Made by a program: the position numbers and the translations under genes. Of a stretch of DNA of 64,000 nucleotides, positions 43,001 to 56,240 are shown one piece after another. Every line of letters starts with the position of its first letter. Positions within the stretch are counted from its first letter, which is position 1. Source of the stretch: Struthio camelus (lineage: Eukaryota; Chordata; Aves; Struthioniformes; Struthionidae); NCBI RefSeq assembly GCF_040807025.1, contig NC_090944.1:113212238-113276237 (forward strand), in the 5' to 3' direction. The notes below the pieces were generated by a model that was given only the letters and a program-made list of their open reading frames with translations, was not told where the DNA came from and did not search any database.

Positions 43001-46000
43001 GACAGTGCCGTCTGTGTGTTTTAGGCTTGTTCACAGGTAGCGCAGAATGTAGGTCAGCGGGAGGAGACGTGTAGGAAGGAGGATAAGCACCGATAAGTTA
43101 ATACTCTTGACAAAGTTTTCTCACTATAAGGTTTCAGTGTAATCAAAACCAGCCTAGCATTTGAGGAAAAGCACCATGAAATGGAGTAATGGAATTAGCT
43201 TTTATGTTTTTCCAGGAACCTAAACCACACTTCCTGTCACAACTGTATATTATTAATACAAGGCATCTGTTAAATCGGAGCTGCCCTAAAATGTGCACAA
43301 ACATCATACGTCTGGTTTAAATCACTTATTTTTTGACATTTGCGGTGGCAACAAGATGTTGCCTTATCCCATCAGAAAAAAAGAATGTGATTTGGAATAC
43401 AGCAAGCTTTCAACATGGTCTCTCAGACAGATAATATAATTCTGTTAGTTTAGCAGCCAGGACTGTTACTGCTGCATTTTTATGTCTTGCTTCCTTTTCA
43501 TTTTGTATTCTGTGGCTGCAACAATTAGCTGCTCATTTCCCACTGTGACTGGAAACTATCTTGAAACTTGCTCCCTTTCCCAACTTCTCCCCTTAGAACT
43601 GTGAGCAGAAAGTTACTTTCTGGTTTGGGGGTTTTTCTGGAAACAAAAGTCATCTTTGCCCAGGTCATGACCAGCCTCTTTGGGCAAAGAACCCAAACAG
43701 ATGGGATAACAAAATGGGATCATCTCAGAAGGACAGTGTCAGGAGAATAATTTCCACATTAATACCCAGTCTGAAAAAAATCTGCTATTGCGTTTCATTA
43801 TAGATTACTTCAACATATAACAAGGATGACAGAGGCTTCTTTGGGAGCCAGATAAGTCTGGAAGTCTGGCATTGATTCCAGGACTGTGAATCAGGAAAAC
43901 GAGACTCAGAAATTCCTTTGTAGTTTCCCCAGTCTTTTCCCAAATGCCTGCGTGGAAGGGCTCTGGACAGTATAACAGGTATCTGTCTCTGTATCTGTGT
44001 GCTTGCTTTTGTCATGTTAGCCTCATCAATATGATGAACGGGGGGAGTGTGTCTGAAATTCCACTTGATTACGCTAGATGACTTACCAGAGGCCTCTAAG
44101 AGCAGCATAAACTCTTGCCAAATACAGTTCTGAGCTGAGATAACATGAGGACCCCAACATGGAGATTAGTTCCCTTGCATAGCTGGCCAGCTGGTTTTCC
44201 AGCCCCTGAACGATTCAATTCCTTCTTATGCGGATACTGATACTGCCTTCTTTCTCTCATGCCTATTATGCCGGTTATGCTTGACCACTTTAATTAGCTG
44301 TGGTCTTCACTCCAGCTCTTCTCCCTAATGGTTCCACCCGTTTTCTCAGCCTGCGCCCTGAGAAAATCCCCTCTGCACTTTAAAGGATTTGCTCTTAATG
44401 AAAAACTAAAGACATACCGAAACTAACAGTATGAGGAACCTATTTTATGCTTTTTCATTAGTATAACCATGTCTTTCCTCATCCCTGGCCTGTTGTGATC
44501 CCTTGGCTGTGTTATGTCTTAATTTAGCAGTTCTGAGATTACAGGATAAAACTCTTAGCTAGTTCATGTCTTTAGTGCTATGTACAATAAATATATTGGC
44601 TGATGATCTGAATTCATGCATTCTAAACACGCTTTCATGCACTACTCATTTGACACTTCACGTATGGAACAGTAACCTGTCTTTCTAGTCATAGAGCTGG
44701 CCTGTGCTCTGAATAGCATTGCTATAAAACAATGACGAAATCCAGAACAGGTCTGCACAACTAAAAAGTGAAATGATGATTTTTCTAACCTACTTCTTGG
44801 AAGCATATCTGGGGATATGAAAGCCGAGCTGCCTGTTTTAAGGTTTGCACATCAACAAGTACAAAGATTTTGCAATTAGAGTTCTTTAATAATTTCCTTG
44901 GTTGGTGAACCAAAACCAAACCCTATTCACACAATTCAGATTGTGAAAAGAGAAAATATTGTTCGGAGTTTACTCTCCAATGGGACTAATTATTCTTTAT
45001 ATTTCACCCATCACATTATAATCCTCTTCAGAGGGAAAAAAAAAAAAAAAAGAATGAATGTTCTCATTAAATTCTGAAATATGCACTTTTTTTCTGACAA
45101 GTTGCTTTTCCTTTGAAGAAGCTAATATCTGATGATGGAAATTGTAAAGAATAAATAAAAAGGCTTTGTAGAGAAAGACTTACTTAAAATGACATTGTCA
45201 AAGATCTTTTCATAATAATTAAAAAAAAAACCAACCCTGTGTTTGTGATGAAAACACCATTGAAACTGCAATCTGCTTACTCACCTGGTGCTATTTTCAC
45301 GTTCTTACTTAACAAAATGCAGAGTATGTTCATTATTGTAAGGCTGCCTATGAGAGCTCGGCTGGGAGCACTGACTCTTCAAAGGCAGAAGTCTCAGCTG
45401 AGCAAATCAGTCTTATTCAGCAAACCACTCAAGCGTGCGCTTCAGTTCCATTAATTTGAATGATTGTTTTGACCTGGAGCCTAAAGGGTCCCTAGTAGTT
45501 ACATAAGGCTTTGCTCTCATCCTTTGCAGTAGGACCAGACATTTTGGGGATAGTCTGTGTATTGGGGTAAAACTGGATGGGAATGTTCTGCTTGATAGCT
45601 ATGTGTACATAGTTCCCATCTCCCCATGAGAGCAGTATGTGCTGATATCCAAGGGAGAACTGCCTGCTTGGTGAGAAGGAGTTACCTCTTAGACAGGACA
45701 CAGACCAGTTTAACACTTTAAAAATTAAATTGTTCCGGTATTACAACAGCTCAATATGTGAACACCTTTAGCCAGGTAGACATGATCAAACAAGGCTTAG
45801 GTGGACCATAATAATTTGATCCTTCCTGGAAGCCCATCACGTAAGTGTGCCTGATTAAACACACCTCTTTGCTGTTCAGGTGAAGCATAGTTAAGGAATA
45901 CCTGTCCAAATAAAGAAAAGCAGCTCCAGACTGAGCAGATCTATTAAGAAAAATGTATGATTTGCACCTGAGTGATATTCCTACCTGAAAAAACTACCTT

Positions 46001-47950
46001 CTCCTACCTTGGAAAAATTTCTATTAGGGGAGAAGTAACTCGTCTGGAGAACAGTAGTCTGAAGTAGGGAATGGCTATGTACTTTTCCAGGCCTGCTTGG
46101 CTGCCAAAAGGTTACTAAAAGGCAGAAAACGTGCCTGAGAATATCACGTCCAACTTCAAGGGTGCTTGTAGGTTTATACCAACTATGTTGGGACGACTGT
46201 AAGACTAAATGGTGCTTGCATCCAGTTTGACCAAAACCCCCTGCACAGCATGTCAATGATTTAAACATGCTGCTTTGCTCTGCTGCCAGTGATATTTGGC
46301 AGTCCACTGGGCTGCAGTACTTTTCAGTAGCAGATTCTTCCTCTGGACGCAAAGTCTGTCTCTACGTGTACTAGGTCTAGATCCATGGACTATCGCTGTG
46401 TCTGTCTCTGTTTATAAATTGATAGTACTATTTTGTTCATTAACGCTGGAATCGTTGCTTTTCCTCTTGATTAAAACCCTTTTTAAGGCTGATCTATACT
46501 CAATCTCATTTTTCAAATCCAGCTACAATCCAGTATAAGTAAGGCGTTAGAGACTATGCCACTCTGGGTTTCTCTGATTCAGACTCTTGAATAGCTACGC
46601 AGGCAACACACGCTGTCAGCCAACTCCTAAAACAACGGTAAGAAAAGAACTGCATTGCCCTGGGAAAGTGGCATTATCCTGTCCTACTTCTTAAAACTAC
46701 ACTACACCTATTCTATGTGCTGTTAACAAAAAACATGCTGCAGGCCATACTAATGAAACGTCTATCCCACAGCTAAGTCCACATGATTTTTTTTTTTTTT
46801 TTAACACACAAGTTCAGACATGGTTTTCAAGCACGATGAATAGAGAACAATGTCCTATTTGTGTGGGTGTGTGTACTGTGAAGCAGGCGAGGTTTAAGTG
46901 ACTGCAGATTTTTGAATAGGAATCAAAAAAGGTCGTTTGAAAATGCCCAACTCTTGCTCCTGCACAGTTTATGACCAAATATCTGGGATTCACAAAGGAC
47001 GCTAGAAAAAGGTATTAGTAGTAAACAAGAACTTGTTGGTTTCTTCCACAGAAACAGCAATACCAAGAATAAAATTGGTAACAGAGTAGAAAATGGTTTT
47101 TTTTTTTTTTTACTGCGTGCACTTAAGATACTTTTAGCAATTACGCTTTTCTTTGTTTTTTTTCTCCACTCAGAGCTTCAAAAAAATTGACTAGTCTTCT
47201 AATGAAAAAGAAAAGAAGCCGATGTTATACAGTAGTGGAAAACAAACCAATTTGTTGAAAATTACTGTTGAAAAGTATTCTTCGCTAATAGGTCACATTT
47301 ATTCTCTGAAACACTGTGCAAATTTTTAAATTCTTCTGAGGCTGTGGTGAATGTTTTTCCTCTTTACAATAATGTTTTGAGGAATCACAGCTAGCAAGCC
47401 TCTCAGAAAGGGAACATAAGTACCCTCCTGAAGCAGTTTTTACCATAATATCACACTTCTCTACCTATTTTCTCTCCTCTTCAGAAAATATCCCCCAAAA
47501 TTACTTGCTTTCAAACTATAATGACTTACCAATTTCTTCATTTATGCCCTTCAAGAAGGTATATATCTAACTTCCAATTGTTTCATCTGCCTCTTTTCTG
47601 TTGAGTCTCCTAGTTTTAGAAAATGGACATAAATGAGAATAGCTCTTGACGTGAAGAATACTGATGACTTATTTTAACATATTTATTCCCTATAAGCATT
47701 CATTAGTTAAAAAGGAATACTTTTCTCAAAGTACTCTCCAGTACATTTTTAAAAATACAATTATCCAAATAGACTACTCCAAGAAGAGACATCGCCCAGC
47801 AATTAATAACCCAGTAGCTGAAGGCTTGTTGGCTTTCTCACCAGAACCATTCTTCACAGCTTCTCTCAGTTCAGGAAAGCAAATGTGCCTTGTAGCAGGC
47901 CCTGAAGGATAATGAGTTGGACGATTACTGGCAATAGTTAGTATTTAGAT
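40053..47950. other. Intergenic, AT-rich, no gene
   Basis: There is a 15-G run at 42,140-42,154, a 15-A or longer run near 45,037 and T-runs near 46,788 and 47,096. No coding or RNA gene is recognised. Confidence 0.5.
42140..42154. repeat. Poly-G run (15)
   Basis: Uninterrupted G on the + strand, the longest in the window. Length may be affected by sequencing error. Confidence 0.85.
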
Positions 47951-47954
47951 GAGA

Positions 47955-48172
47955 AGCAGGAAGTATTGTTCTGAGCACAAGACAGAAAATCTGAAACTCC
48001 CAGGCCCAGCTCTATGATCCTCCTGGAGGCTTTGGGTAAATCACTTCATTTCTTCACCTCAGTTTCTTTATCTGTAAAGTAGGGATAGCATTGCTTTATT
48101 TTGCCACGTGATTTGACAGGCTGTTGTAAAATTAATGTTTGGAAAATGCTTTGAAGATTAAAAAAAAAAGTA
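47955..48172 (+). mobile_element. MIR-like (CORE-SINE type) amniote SINE remnant
   Basis: GCTTTGGGTAAATCACTTCA, then CCTCAGTTTCTTTATCTGTA, then AAGTAGGGATA, then TGTTGTAAAATTAATG, then AAATGCTTTGAAGATTA reproduces the order of the conserved MIR core and its LINE2-like tail, ending in an A-run. Such old SINEs are known from all amniotes. The assignment is from memory of the consensus. Confidence 0.8.
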
Positions 48173-51100
48173 CATTTTAATTGTGGAATTTAATACAAAC
48201 AACTCCTAAGGATAGCGTTCTGTACTGTATTATAAAGTAATCAGGATAGATTAAATGCTGAAGTCACACCACAGGACCTACAATTGAGTTTTTAGAGCAA
48301 TCCACAATAGCATTTCCTTAGAACAAGCTATAGAAAGTGCAAACCAAAAATGCTCCCCACTGTTTCCTTGTGGTAAGAATGTTGCAACAGAAATGGTAAA
48401 GAGATATTCTGCTAATAGCATTTCACTCAAAACGTCCACAGAGTGTTTCAGCTGAAAACAAACTGACAACTCAGTGGATAGTAATCCTGGGCACAAGCTG
48501 CCTTTGAGTGTAGCTCATTGGCAGTCCTGTAGCTCAAGTGTCAATTTTTTTGTGTTGCAAAGTAGCCGTAGATCAGGTAGCAGCACGTCTGGGGCAGAAC
48601 AAAGCAGGCCATCTGAGCACCAGAAAGTGGCATTAGAAGGCAGGGTTTTCTTGGAGACCATACTTTAAAACAAAAAGTAATTCTCAAGGTAAGTGGAATA
48701 GTAGGGCTTTATTTTTTAGCCTTGCCTGTGTGTGGGCTGCCACTTTTGAATCATGAGGCTAGTTGAGTTAGGTCTGTTGTCTCATACTTCCACTAGAAAC
48801 TACTTTCTGAAGAAAGGGTGACAGCTGTGAACAGCTTGGTGGATGATGGGCTACTTCCAAAGAAGGACTGGCATCTAAAACAGGATTTGGGTACCCCACA
48901 GGCACCTAACTGAACACTGCAACTTAAAACCATTTAATGCCAGGGCTGCTGAAATGCTCTGACATTTTCATGACCGACCCCAAACGTCTTTACGCACCTG
49001 GAACTCTGCTTTAGCTCACGCGCAGACTTTGCGTGCCCTGGGGAGTGCTGTGAAGGCTTGCAGAGCATCTCGGAGCTCAGCAATGGTCCCGCTGCGCTCC
49101 CCAGGGCTGCTCAGAACACCCCTACCACAGCAGCAGGAGCAGACCCAGTCCTCTCACCCCCAAAGCAACTTTCTATTTAAAATACAAATGGTTACGTCCC
49201 TCATAACATGCTAGAGTTCAGAGCAAACCTCAGGAAGTAAGAGTGCCAGATTTTGATTCTCTTCATCTTGAGAGTTTCCACCCAGTGTCTGCATTGCAGA
49301 AGAGAACTCACAAAAGACAATGTGGGGTGAAAAGACAGCTTCCCACTTTCCCATGGGATGACTGTTGCTCGACAAAAAAATGATCACAGGTTACCTGGGC
49401 CAAAGACAGAGAAAAAAGTGCAAGTGTTAGAGACCGGAACAGTCATGAAGAAAAGGACTTTCCTGGGTTTTGGTCTTTCATACAATTGTCTCTGCATTTT
49501 GCATTAAACCTCCATTGGAATAACTGCGTAGCCAGCTGTCAGACCAGAGACAGCGACCCTGAGTTGTCTCCTACCAGGCGTGTTGAGTCCCCTTCTAGAG
49601 CTTGCATCATTTGATAGGCAGGTCCTTAATCAGCTCATTTTCCATGTCCAGGTGCTGTTTCAAAAGAGGCAAATCTCTTTCTTGTTTTCCAATAAAAAGC
49701 TATCAACCCAGACTAAATAAGGTAGGAAGATTATGGCAATTCATGGTAGATGTGAGGTTGGAAGCCTGTTCTAAATCTACAGTATTGAATGAGCACTTTG
49801 TGCATTGAAAGTGGTATCTCGTCCTGAGGCAGCAATTCAATGCATTTGCAAATCATGCTGCAGTTTTAAAGTGGCAGTTGGTAGTGACCCACTTCTTTAT
49901 TGCACGCAATGTTACTCAGTTGAGTTGTGCTAGTCGCTGAACAAAATCCTAGCATTTCATATAGCTGTAAATATTTATGAGTTCAATGCAATTTTTGCTA
50001 ATATTTTAGCACTGTTATATGAAGAGATTATCCACAAAGGGTGAGATGTTGCTGGCATTTTGCACAGGCACCAAGAGAGCTTTTGAATTTTTTTCTATTG
50101 AAAGGCATCATCTCAAGAACAATCTACAAAAATGCTTCAAGTATGACAGAGCACTTCTCATCATTTATAATACATTTATGCCCTGTTACATAAACACAGC
50201 AGCAAAACAGAAGATGTCTATCTGCTTCCTGAAGTCATTTTTGTTATGGCTTGGAGGCCCATTTCAGAGTATTATCCTCTTTCTGAGCAGAGGTAAAATA
50301 CATAAATGGAGACAAATGAGGGGAAAGTCGATGCACAAAGCAGGAAAGCTGCTCAGATAAAACATACAAAAGTATCTGTTTTCCCAAAATATGCTTAGAG
50401 CGAGGCTCCTTCTGGCTCATAATAGGAAGTTAGCTTATTTCTTAAGGTCTCACCCGTGTACTTAGTTAGGAAACAAACTTCAAGCTTTTTAGTTACAATA
50501 CAACGTGAAGGCAGATGCAGACTGAACAAGGTGTATGTATGTAGGAAGGAATGGGACCTTGCAGCCATCAGGTCACAAATACATCTGCTAACTAAGAAGC
50601 ATGCGTGGCAGTGGTAAGTCATATACTTATGTCGACTTAAATGTTGAGTCACTTTAGTATTTAGTATTACAGCAGAGCTTAGAAGGAACAATTGGTAAAT
50701 AAGACCGGGCCCCACACACTCACGGAACAAAAAGACAGGCCCTGAAGAAACGGCAGCCTTAAAAAATAAGTTAAATATTGGCATTGCTCATGAAGCTAGG
50801 ACATAGTGAAATCTGTTCATAAAAGACATCAGAATGTATCCAAGCACTACACTGTTATAATGGTATACAGACTATCTTCTGAATCAGAAATACTTATAAG
50901 TAATAATATTCCTTGCAGGAAGCTGACAGAAAAAGACTGAGATTATATTTTTGGCTGATTACTATGAGGGAAAAGTTTCTGATTCCACTGCTGGTTTGTT
51001 CCAACAGCCGGCTACAAGACAGGGCTGTTAGCGCCATTTGTGACGTTAGGAACAGTCAGCTCCACTGAGTCTTTTTTGCTTTGCAGCTAAAGACAAGCTT

Positions 51101-54100
51101 CTTTAAAAAGACAAAAGAAAACTACTCTGTCAAATAAAAAATAGTCATAGCCAACCTGGAAAGATATTTATGCCCACGCTTTTGCAAGGGTATGGCAAGC
51201 AGCAGGAAGTAAGAAATAGATTGTTAAAATAGAGATGGCAGTGACAATTGAAACGATCCTTTGCTGGCTGTTCATATAGGCAAGAGATGTCAAGAGATAA
51301 AGAGTTCAGAAAAAATGTTTAGCAGGCAGGGAGAGCGAGCTTTCTGTCTGAATATTTTTGGTCAATTATCATACAGTAATCTGAAATGTATTTTTTTGCT
51401 ACATTTATTCCATTCACTGAATTGATTAAAAAGGCAGTGTTTTCAGAAATATGGCTATGGATTAAATATAGATGTGCACAGATAGGAGTAATTTCTTATG
51501 CCACTGAAAAAGATGTGTATTATGCATATAATAGAATCAGATTTGCATCTGATTTACAATTTCAATATAACTAAATTTAAAACACCTTTGGATCACTTAG
51601 TTTTGTCAGTTACTTGTCCTGTCTGAGATCAGTCTTGCTGTGGTCCGTAATGATTTAAATTAAAATTGAGTAAAATGGCTATGACCTGGCCTTTTTTCTG
51701 AACTTTATTCCACTCTTATTCTAAAATGATAAGAAAAGCAGTGTCTCAAGTAGGGATTTTCTGAAGAATCCCTTCTTCCATTTTTGGACTAGGCCATCTG
51801 TTCTGCCCAAGGATGACTGAGATACTGAAATACCCAGATGTTTAAACATCCCAGTAATGGACAGTAATGGACTACCTACTCTTACTTGCCAGCAATCGTG
51901 AGATTTCAATGTTATGGGCAAGGCACGTAGGAGTTGATTCACCATCCCATTAAACGCCATAACGTGACACTCAAAACTAGACAACTTTTAGACATTATTG
52001 TGGTAAAAAGAAAAACCTCACGGTTAATAGCTGACTATTTAGAAAAGGGAGCAAGCTGTGCAGGGATTGCTAATTAAGATTCAATCATGATCAGGGTAGC
52101 ATAGTTAAACCTCAGCTCATTTATAGTAACCGTAAACAAGCGGAGCCTACCTCCATGGTGAGAGCAAGGCAGTATGGCTTAGCTTACAGTGCTGCTTTCA
52201 CTGGAGGGAAGAAATCCCTTAAAAGGCTCTGACCAGGAGCTATGGTTTTTAGGGCTTTATTTAAGCAAAGCATGTAGTGTATTTATGAGGAAGCCTCTGA
52301 GATTTTCAGCATGCATCCAGTGGTGAGCTGCTTGGTTACAATATTGTATTAAATTACTGTATTTTTTTCTGTAAGTAATTTTATGAATCCCCAGTCAGAA
52401 GCATAATGGTAATTTTCCAGCCTTAGAGCATGAAACATCTTCAGCTTCAGGTTCTAAAAGATGCAAGGGATTCATTAAAATGAAGCCAGGGAAATGATTA
52501 TATCTGCCTGCACAGAAATCCTGACTTTGTGATTGCTAGAATCTCTTTATAAACAAGGTCTACACATATACAGCTAAACGTGATGGAAAAAAAAAATGCT
52601 CTTAGTACTTTACAGAGTGCCAAGCTGGGGGCTGGGAGTCAAAGCAGAGATAAACCTGTAAAGATGTCTCCAAAACTGACTTAGTGTAATATTCACTACT
52701 CGATAAGCCAAGCAAAACAAGACAAAAAGGGCAAACTTACATGTTTTCTCCCTGGAATTCACAACTCCATGCTTGGGATCTACGGAGGGAGGGTTCACAT
52801 TAACCTCAACTGTGTCATATTTAACTTGGCTATTGGAAGACTTACTTGGCTCCCTTTGTAAATACCACACCTTTCATATTACTGACTTTCCCCATTCTTA
52901 ATATTGCTGTTTTGCTACATGGAGATTTCTTGTCATACTTGTTATTTCTTTTAAACATACATGGCTAATCCTGTATGTTGCCGAACTTCTAATAAGTAGA
53001 CTTTCAGTGGATACTGACTGTGTCCCATCATTAAGATGTTGCATGCATGGGGCATTACTGCACGATTTACAGAGGGTGAATGAACGAAAACAAGAGGCTT
53101 GGTCCAGTACTGTGATATATAGACCTATAAGGTAAAGTTTTAGGGCACAGCTTCGTGGCTCTCCAGGGGGAATTTATATTCAGAAAAGCAATAGGAAGTC
53201 AGTGCTTTAGCCCGCACAAGAATTCTACAGCCAAATTCATAAATTTTCATTTTGACTTCTTAACTGTATTCTAAACTAATGATGCGTTGATAAAAAGGTT
53301 TTCTCAAAAAATATAAACATGGTTTCACTTTTTCAGCTACAGAGTGCCTCATTCACCCCCGTCACCATCTTTCACTCCCCCACTCTGCCCTTTCACCATG
53401 GCCATGAAGAAGCCCTAGGAACTGAGAGTTTCGTAATGTGCTCGCTTCTGAAGAACTTGCACAAAAAGTCAATAATAAGGTCCTTTTAAAGACTTTCTGC
53501 TACCTCTGTCCTTCTTGATTCTGGAAGTTGTTTGCGTAAGTCTCTGATGACCATATCTATCGCTTGGTCACACTGGAGAGGGAAGCTGTCTCTCAAACAT
53601 CATTTGAACTTTATATTTATAAACGAAAACTTCAAACTCCAGGTTTAAGTGAACTAGAAGTCATTGAGGTTCCCACACATCATGAAGCTTTCACCCAACT
53701 ACACAGCTTGACAGCCAGCTATACATTATACAAACTGCATTTCCCAAGTGGATAACTGGGAAATAATAGCTGGGAAGTACTAATGTAATGTTGAAATGAC
53801 ATACAGAAGAATAACTTTATGAAAGCTTACTCTGGAAGACTCCTCTTTTCAAGAGCAAACAATAGAACTGCGCTCTGCTCCCCGGGCCTCCAGGACCATA
53901 ATTCTAACAAAGTATACAGTTTGGCTGTGACCAGGAAAGATACTGACATAATTTCTGCTGTCTTTGTTCTAACACTATTCCTAAAGTCCTTATCTACTTG
54001 GGAAAGCTTTACCAATATACCAGTCTTCCTAGTATGCAGCTTATCAATTTAGGCCAATTATTCAAAAGGAAAAGGAGTGTGCCAGCAGGAGCACTTCCTT

Positions 54101-55685
54101 TTCCCCAGCGTAATTTCATTTACGCTAAGGCGTTGACAGTCAGAAATTGTATACCTATGTGACACTGCTTATTCTCAGCAAAAAAAAAAATTAGTATAGA
54201 TAAGGTTTAAATTGCTCATGAACCCAGCAAATTAAACTTCATCAGTATTAGACATTGAACAAGTGCTATACCAGCTTCAGAAGAGATGCAAGTAAAAAAG
54301 AAAAGATTATTTGAACATCTGCTAAAGATGGACTTTCTTTTAAAGTGAGGCTCTAACTTATCTGCAAGAGGGTGGCACCATGCCCTTCCCTGTTCATCAA
54401 GGCAGTGATGTAGATTGTATGCCTTTCTGCTGGCTTTCAGTAGCTATGAGGGACACGAGTCTCTTTTGCAGGCCGTTGCCTCTCCACCCTGCTGCCATTC
54501 TGAAGACCGGTATGGGTGGTGGCACAAAACTTCAGGCAGAAATGATGCTCTGAATTTGTCTTCCCCATATCTGAGAGCAGCACCTCCATCACAGATCATA
54601 CTTCTGCCCAACTGGTTAGCTGTATTTTGACTTCAGAGAAACCTGACGCAAGTGTACACAGCACCAAACGACGCCTTTCAGAAAGTGCAGAGTACCCTGA
54701 ACAGGCTACCAGACAGGCTTTCGCAGGTGCTAGGATGTCAATATACATTTTAAAAACACCTTGCATTTTTGTTGCTCAAACTAGAAGTGCGGTTTTCTGC
54801 TACCGTTTCTCTAGGGTTGTTTCTTCCTAGTTCATCAGCTCCCTGTCATTCACCATAGCAATAGCAGGATTCTCTTTTTACCCATGCCGTCTAAAGCTGC
54901 GAGGGCTGTGTAGATACCTAGCTTGTGCCAGCTATGTTCTACAGCTTAGTTTACAGCTAGTCTTGTAAAGTCATTCATTGAGATTCTTGTCACATTTTAC
55001 TATTTAAAAATCCATTGAATACGGGTGAAAAAAACCCTTTCATCTAATTTAGAAGCAAAATCTCCCAGATGGGACTATTGTCAGAGTTTGTCAGTGTTCT
55101 TGCTCAATTAGCTTGTCAGTGAACTTTGTGTTGTGAACGAATAGCCTCTTAACGTGGTCACAGAAACGCACGGACTCCTGGATGCCACCATGTAACTAAT
55201 TAAAAAGATGTAATTTTAGATGTAACCTGCTGTAAGTGATGTAGCTTGTTATACCTCCTTCCATTTTAAATCTGCACTGCCACTTTTACATGCATACTGC
55301 TTGTATTATGCAGCCATCTAGAGGGCTTTCTGTCTGTATCGACTTCAGCTGTTGCACCAAAACCACAAGACCATAGGAAAATGTAAGCGCTACTGACCCT
55401 TAGTGGCCATAACTCTTCTGTGGTATTGTGGGAATATCTGCTAAATTCAGCAGCGTTGTCTGGTGCTGTTACGCAGGCACTGTTACAATTTTTTAGGGAA
55501 AGTACTGCTGATGGCAACAATTTGGAAAGTACTGTCAACAGGGAAAAGGATTAGGGCATCACAGAGGAAAATGTACCTGACTTTAAGCTTTGCAGCAATT
55601 CAATAATGCAAATACAGTATCAGGTGTTTAGGGGCTACCACAATTGACACTGTAAGCTGAAGGTGTGAGTCATCATTGGAAAAGA
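48173..55685. other. Intergenic, AT-rich, no gene
   Basis: I recognise no gene, RNA or repeat family in this 7.5 kb. Confidence 0.45.
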
Positions 55686-55689
55686 CAGA

Positions 55690-56240
55690 AAGAAAAATTG
55701 GAAGCATCAGTCAGAATGGTTATAGACCATCACGCGGCTCTGACAAAGACAAATGCAATTCTTGGAGACACCAGGAGATGTATTCCTGTTTCACATACGG
55801 AAAACTTTACACATTGTACAAAGCACTAGTGAGACCTCATCTGGAATATTACAGGCAAGTCTGGCTTTCGAGGATCAGGAAAGATGAATTTGAATATGCA
55901 AAGAAAGGCTCTTAAGGTGATCGGGGAACTGAAATCCTATTTTATAATAGGAACTTATGCAAGATCTAGCAAGATGACATCTGAAAGGATATGAAACACT
56001 TCCCAGTATACACACATCAAAGATGTCAACAACAAAGAGGGATAAGAGTTACATGGTGCAGGAATAGGTGCAAATATAAATTGGCCAACATGTTTTAGGC
56101 CAGAAAGTAAAAACGATTTTAACAATAACAGCAGTGAGGTTCATTAAATAGGTTTGAAGTATAAGGAGGAGGGCAACCCCCCCCCCCCATTTTGAAAATG
56201 CAGGTTGAGATGGCTTCTATGATATGATTGCCAGCATTGG
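55690..56240 (+). mobile_element. Old CR1-like LINE fragment (end of RT ORF and 3'UTR)
   Basis: The peptide LYKALVRPHLEYYRQVW matches the conserved block near the end of CR1/L2-type reverse transcriptase ORFs (LVRPHLEY). It is followed by the 3' part of CR1, with GTGCAAATATAAATTGGCCA and a GCAGTGAGGTTCATTAAATA-like segment. Stop codons and indels show it is dead. Confidence 0.75.
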
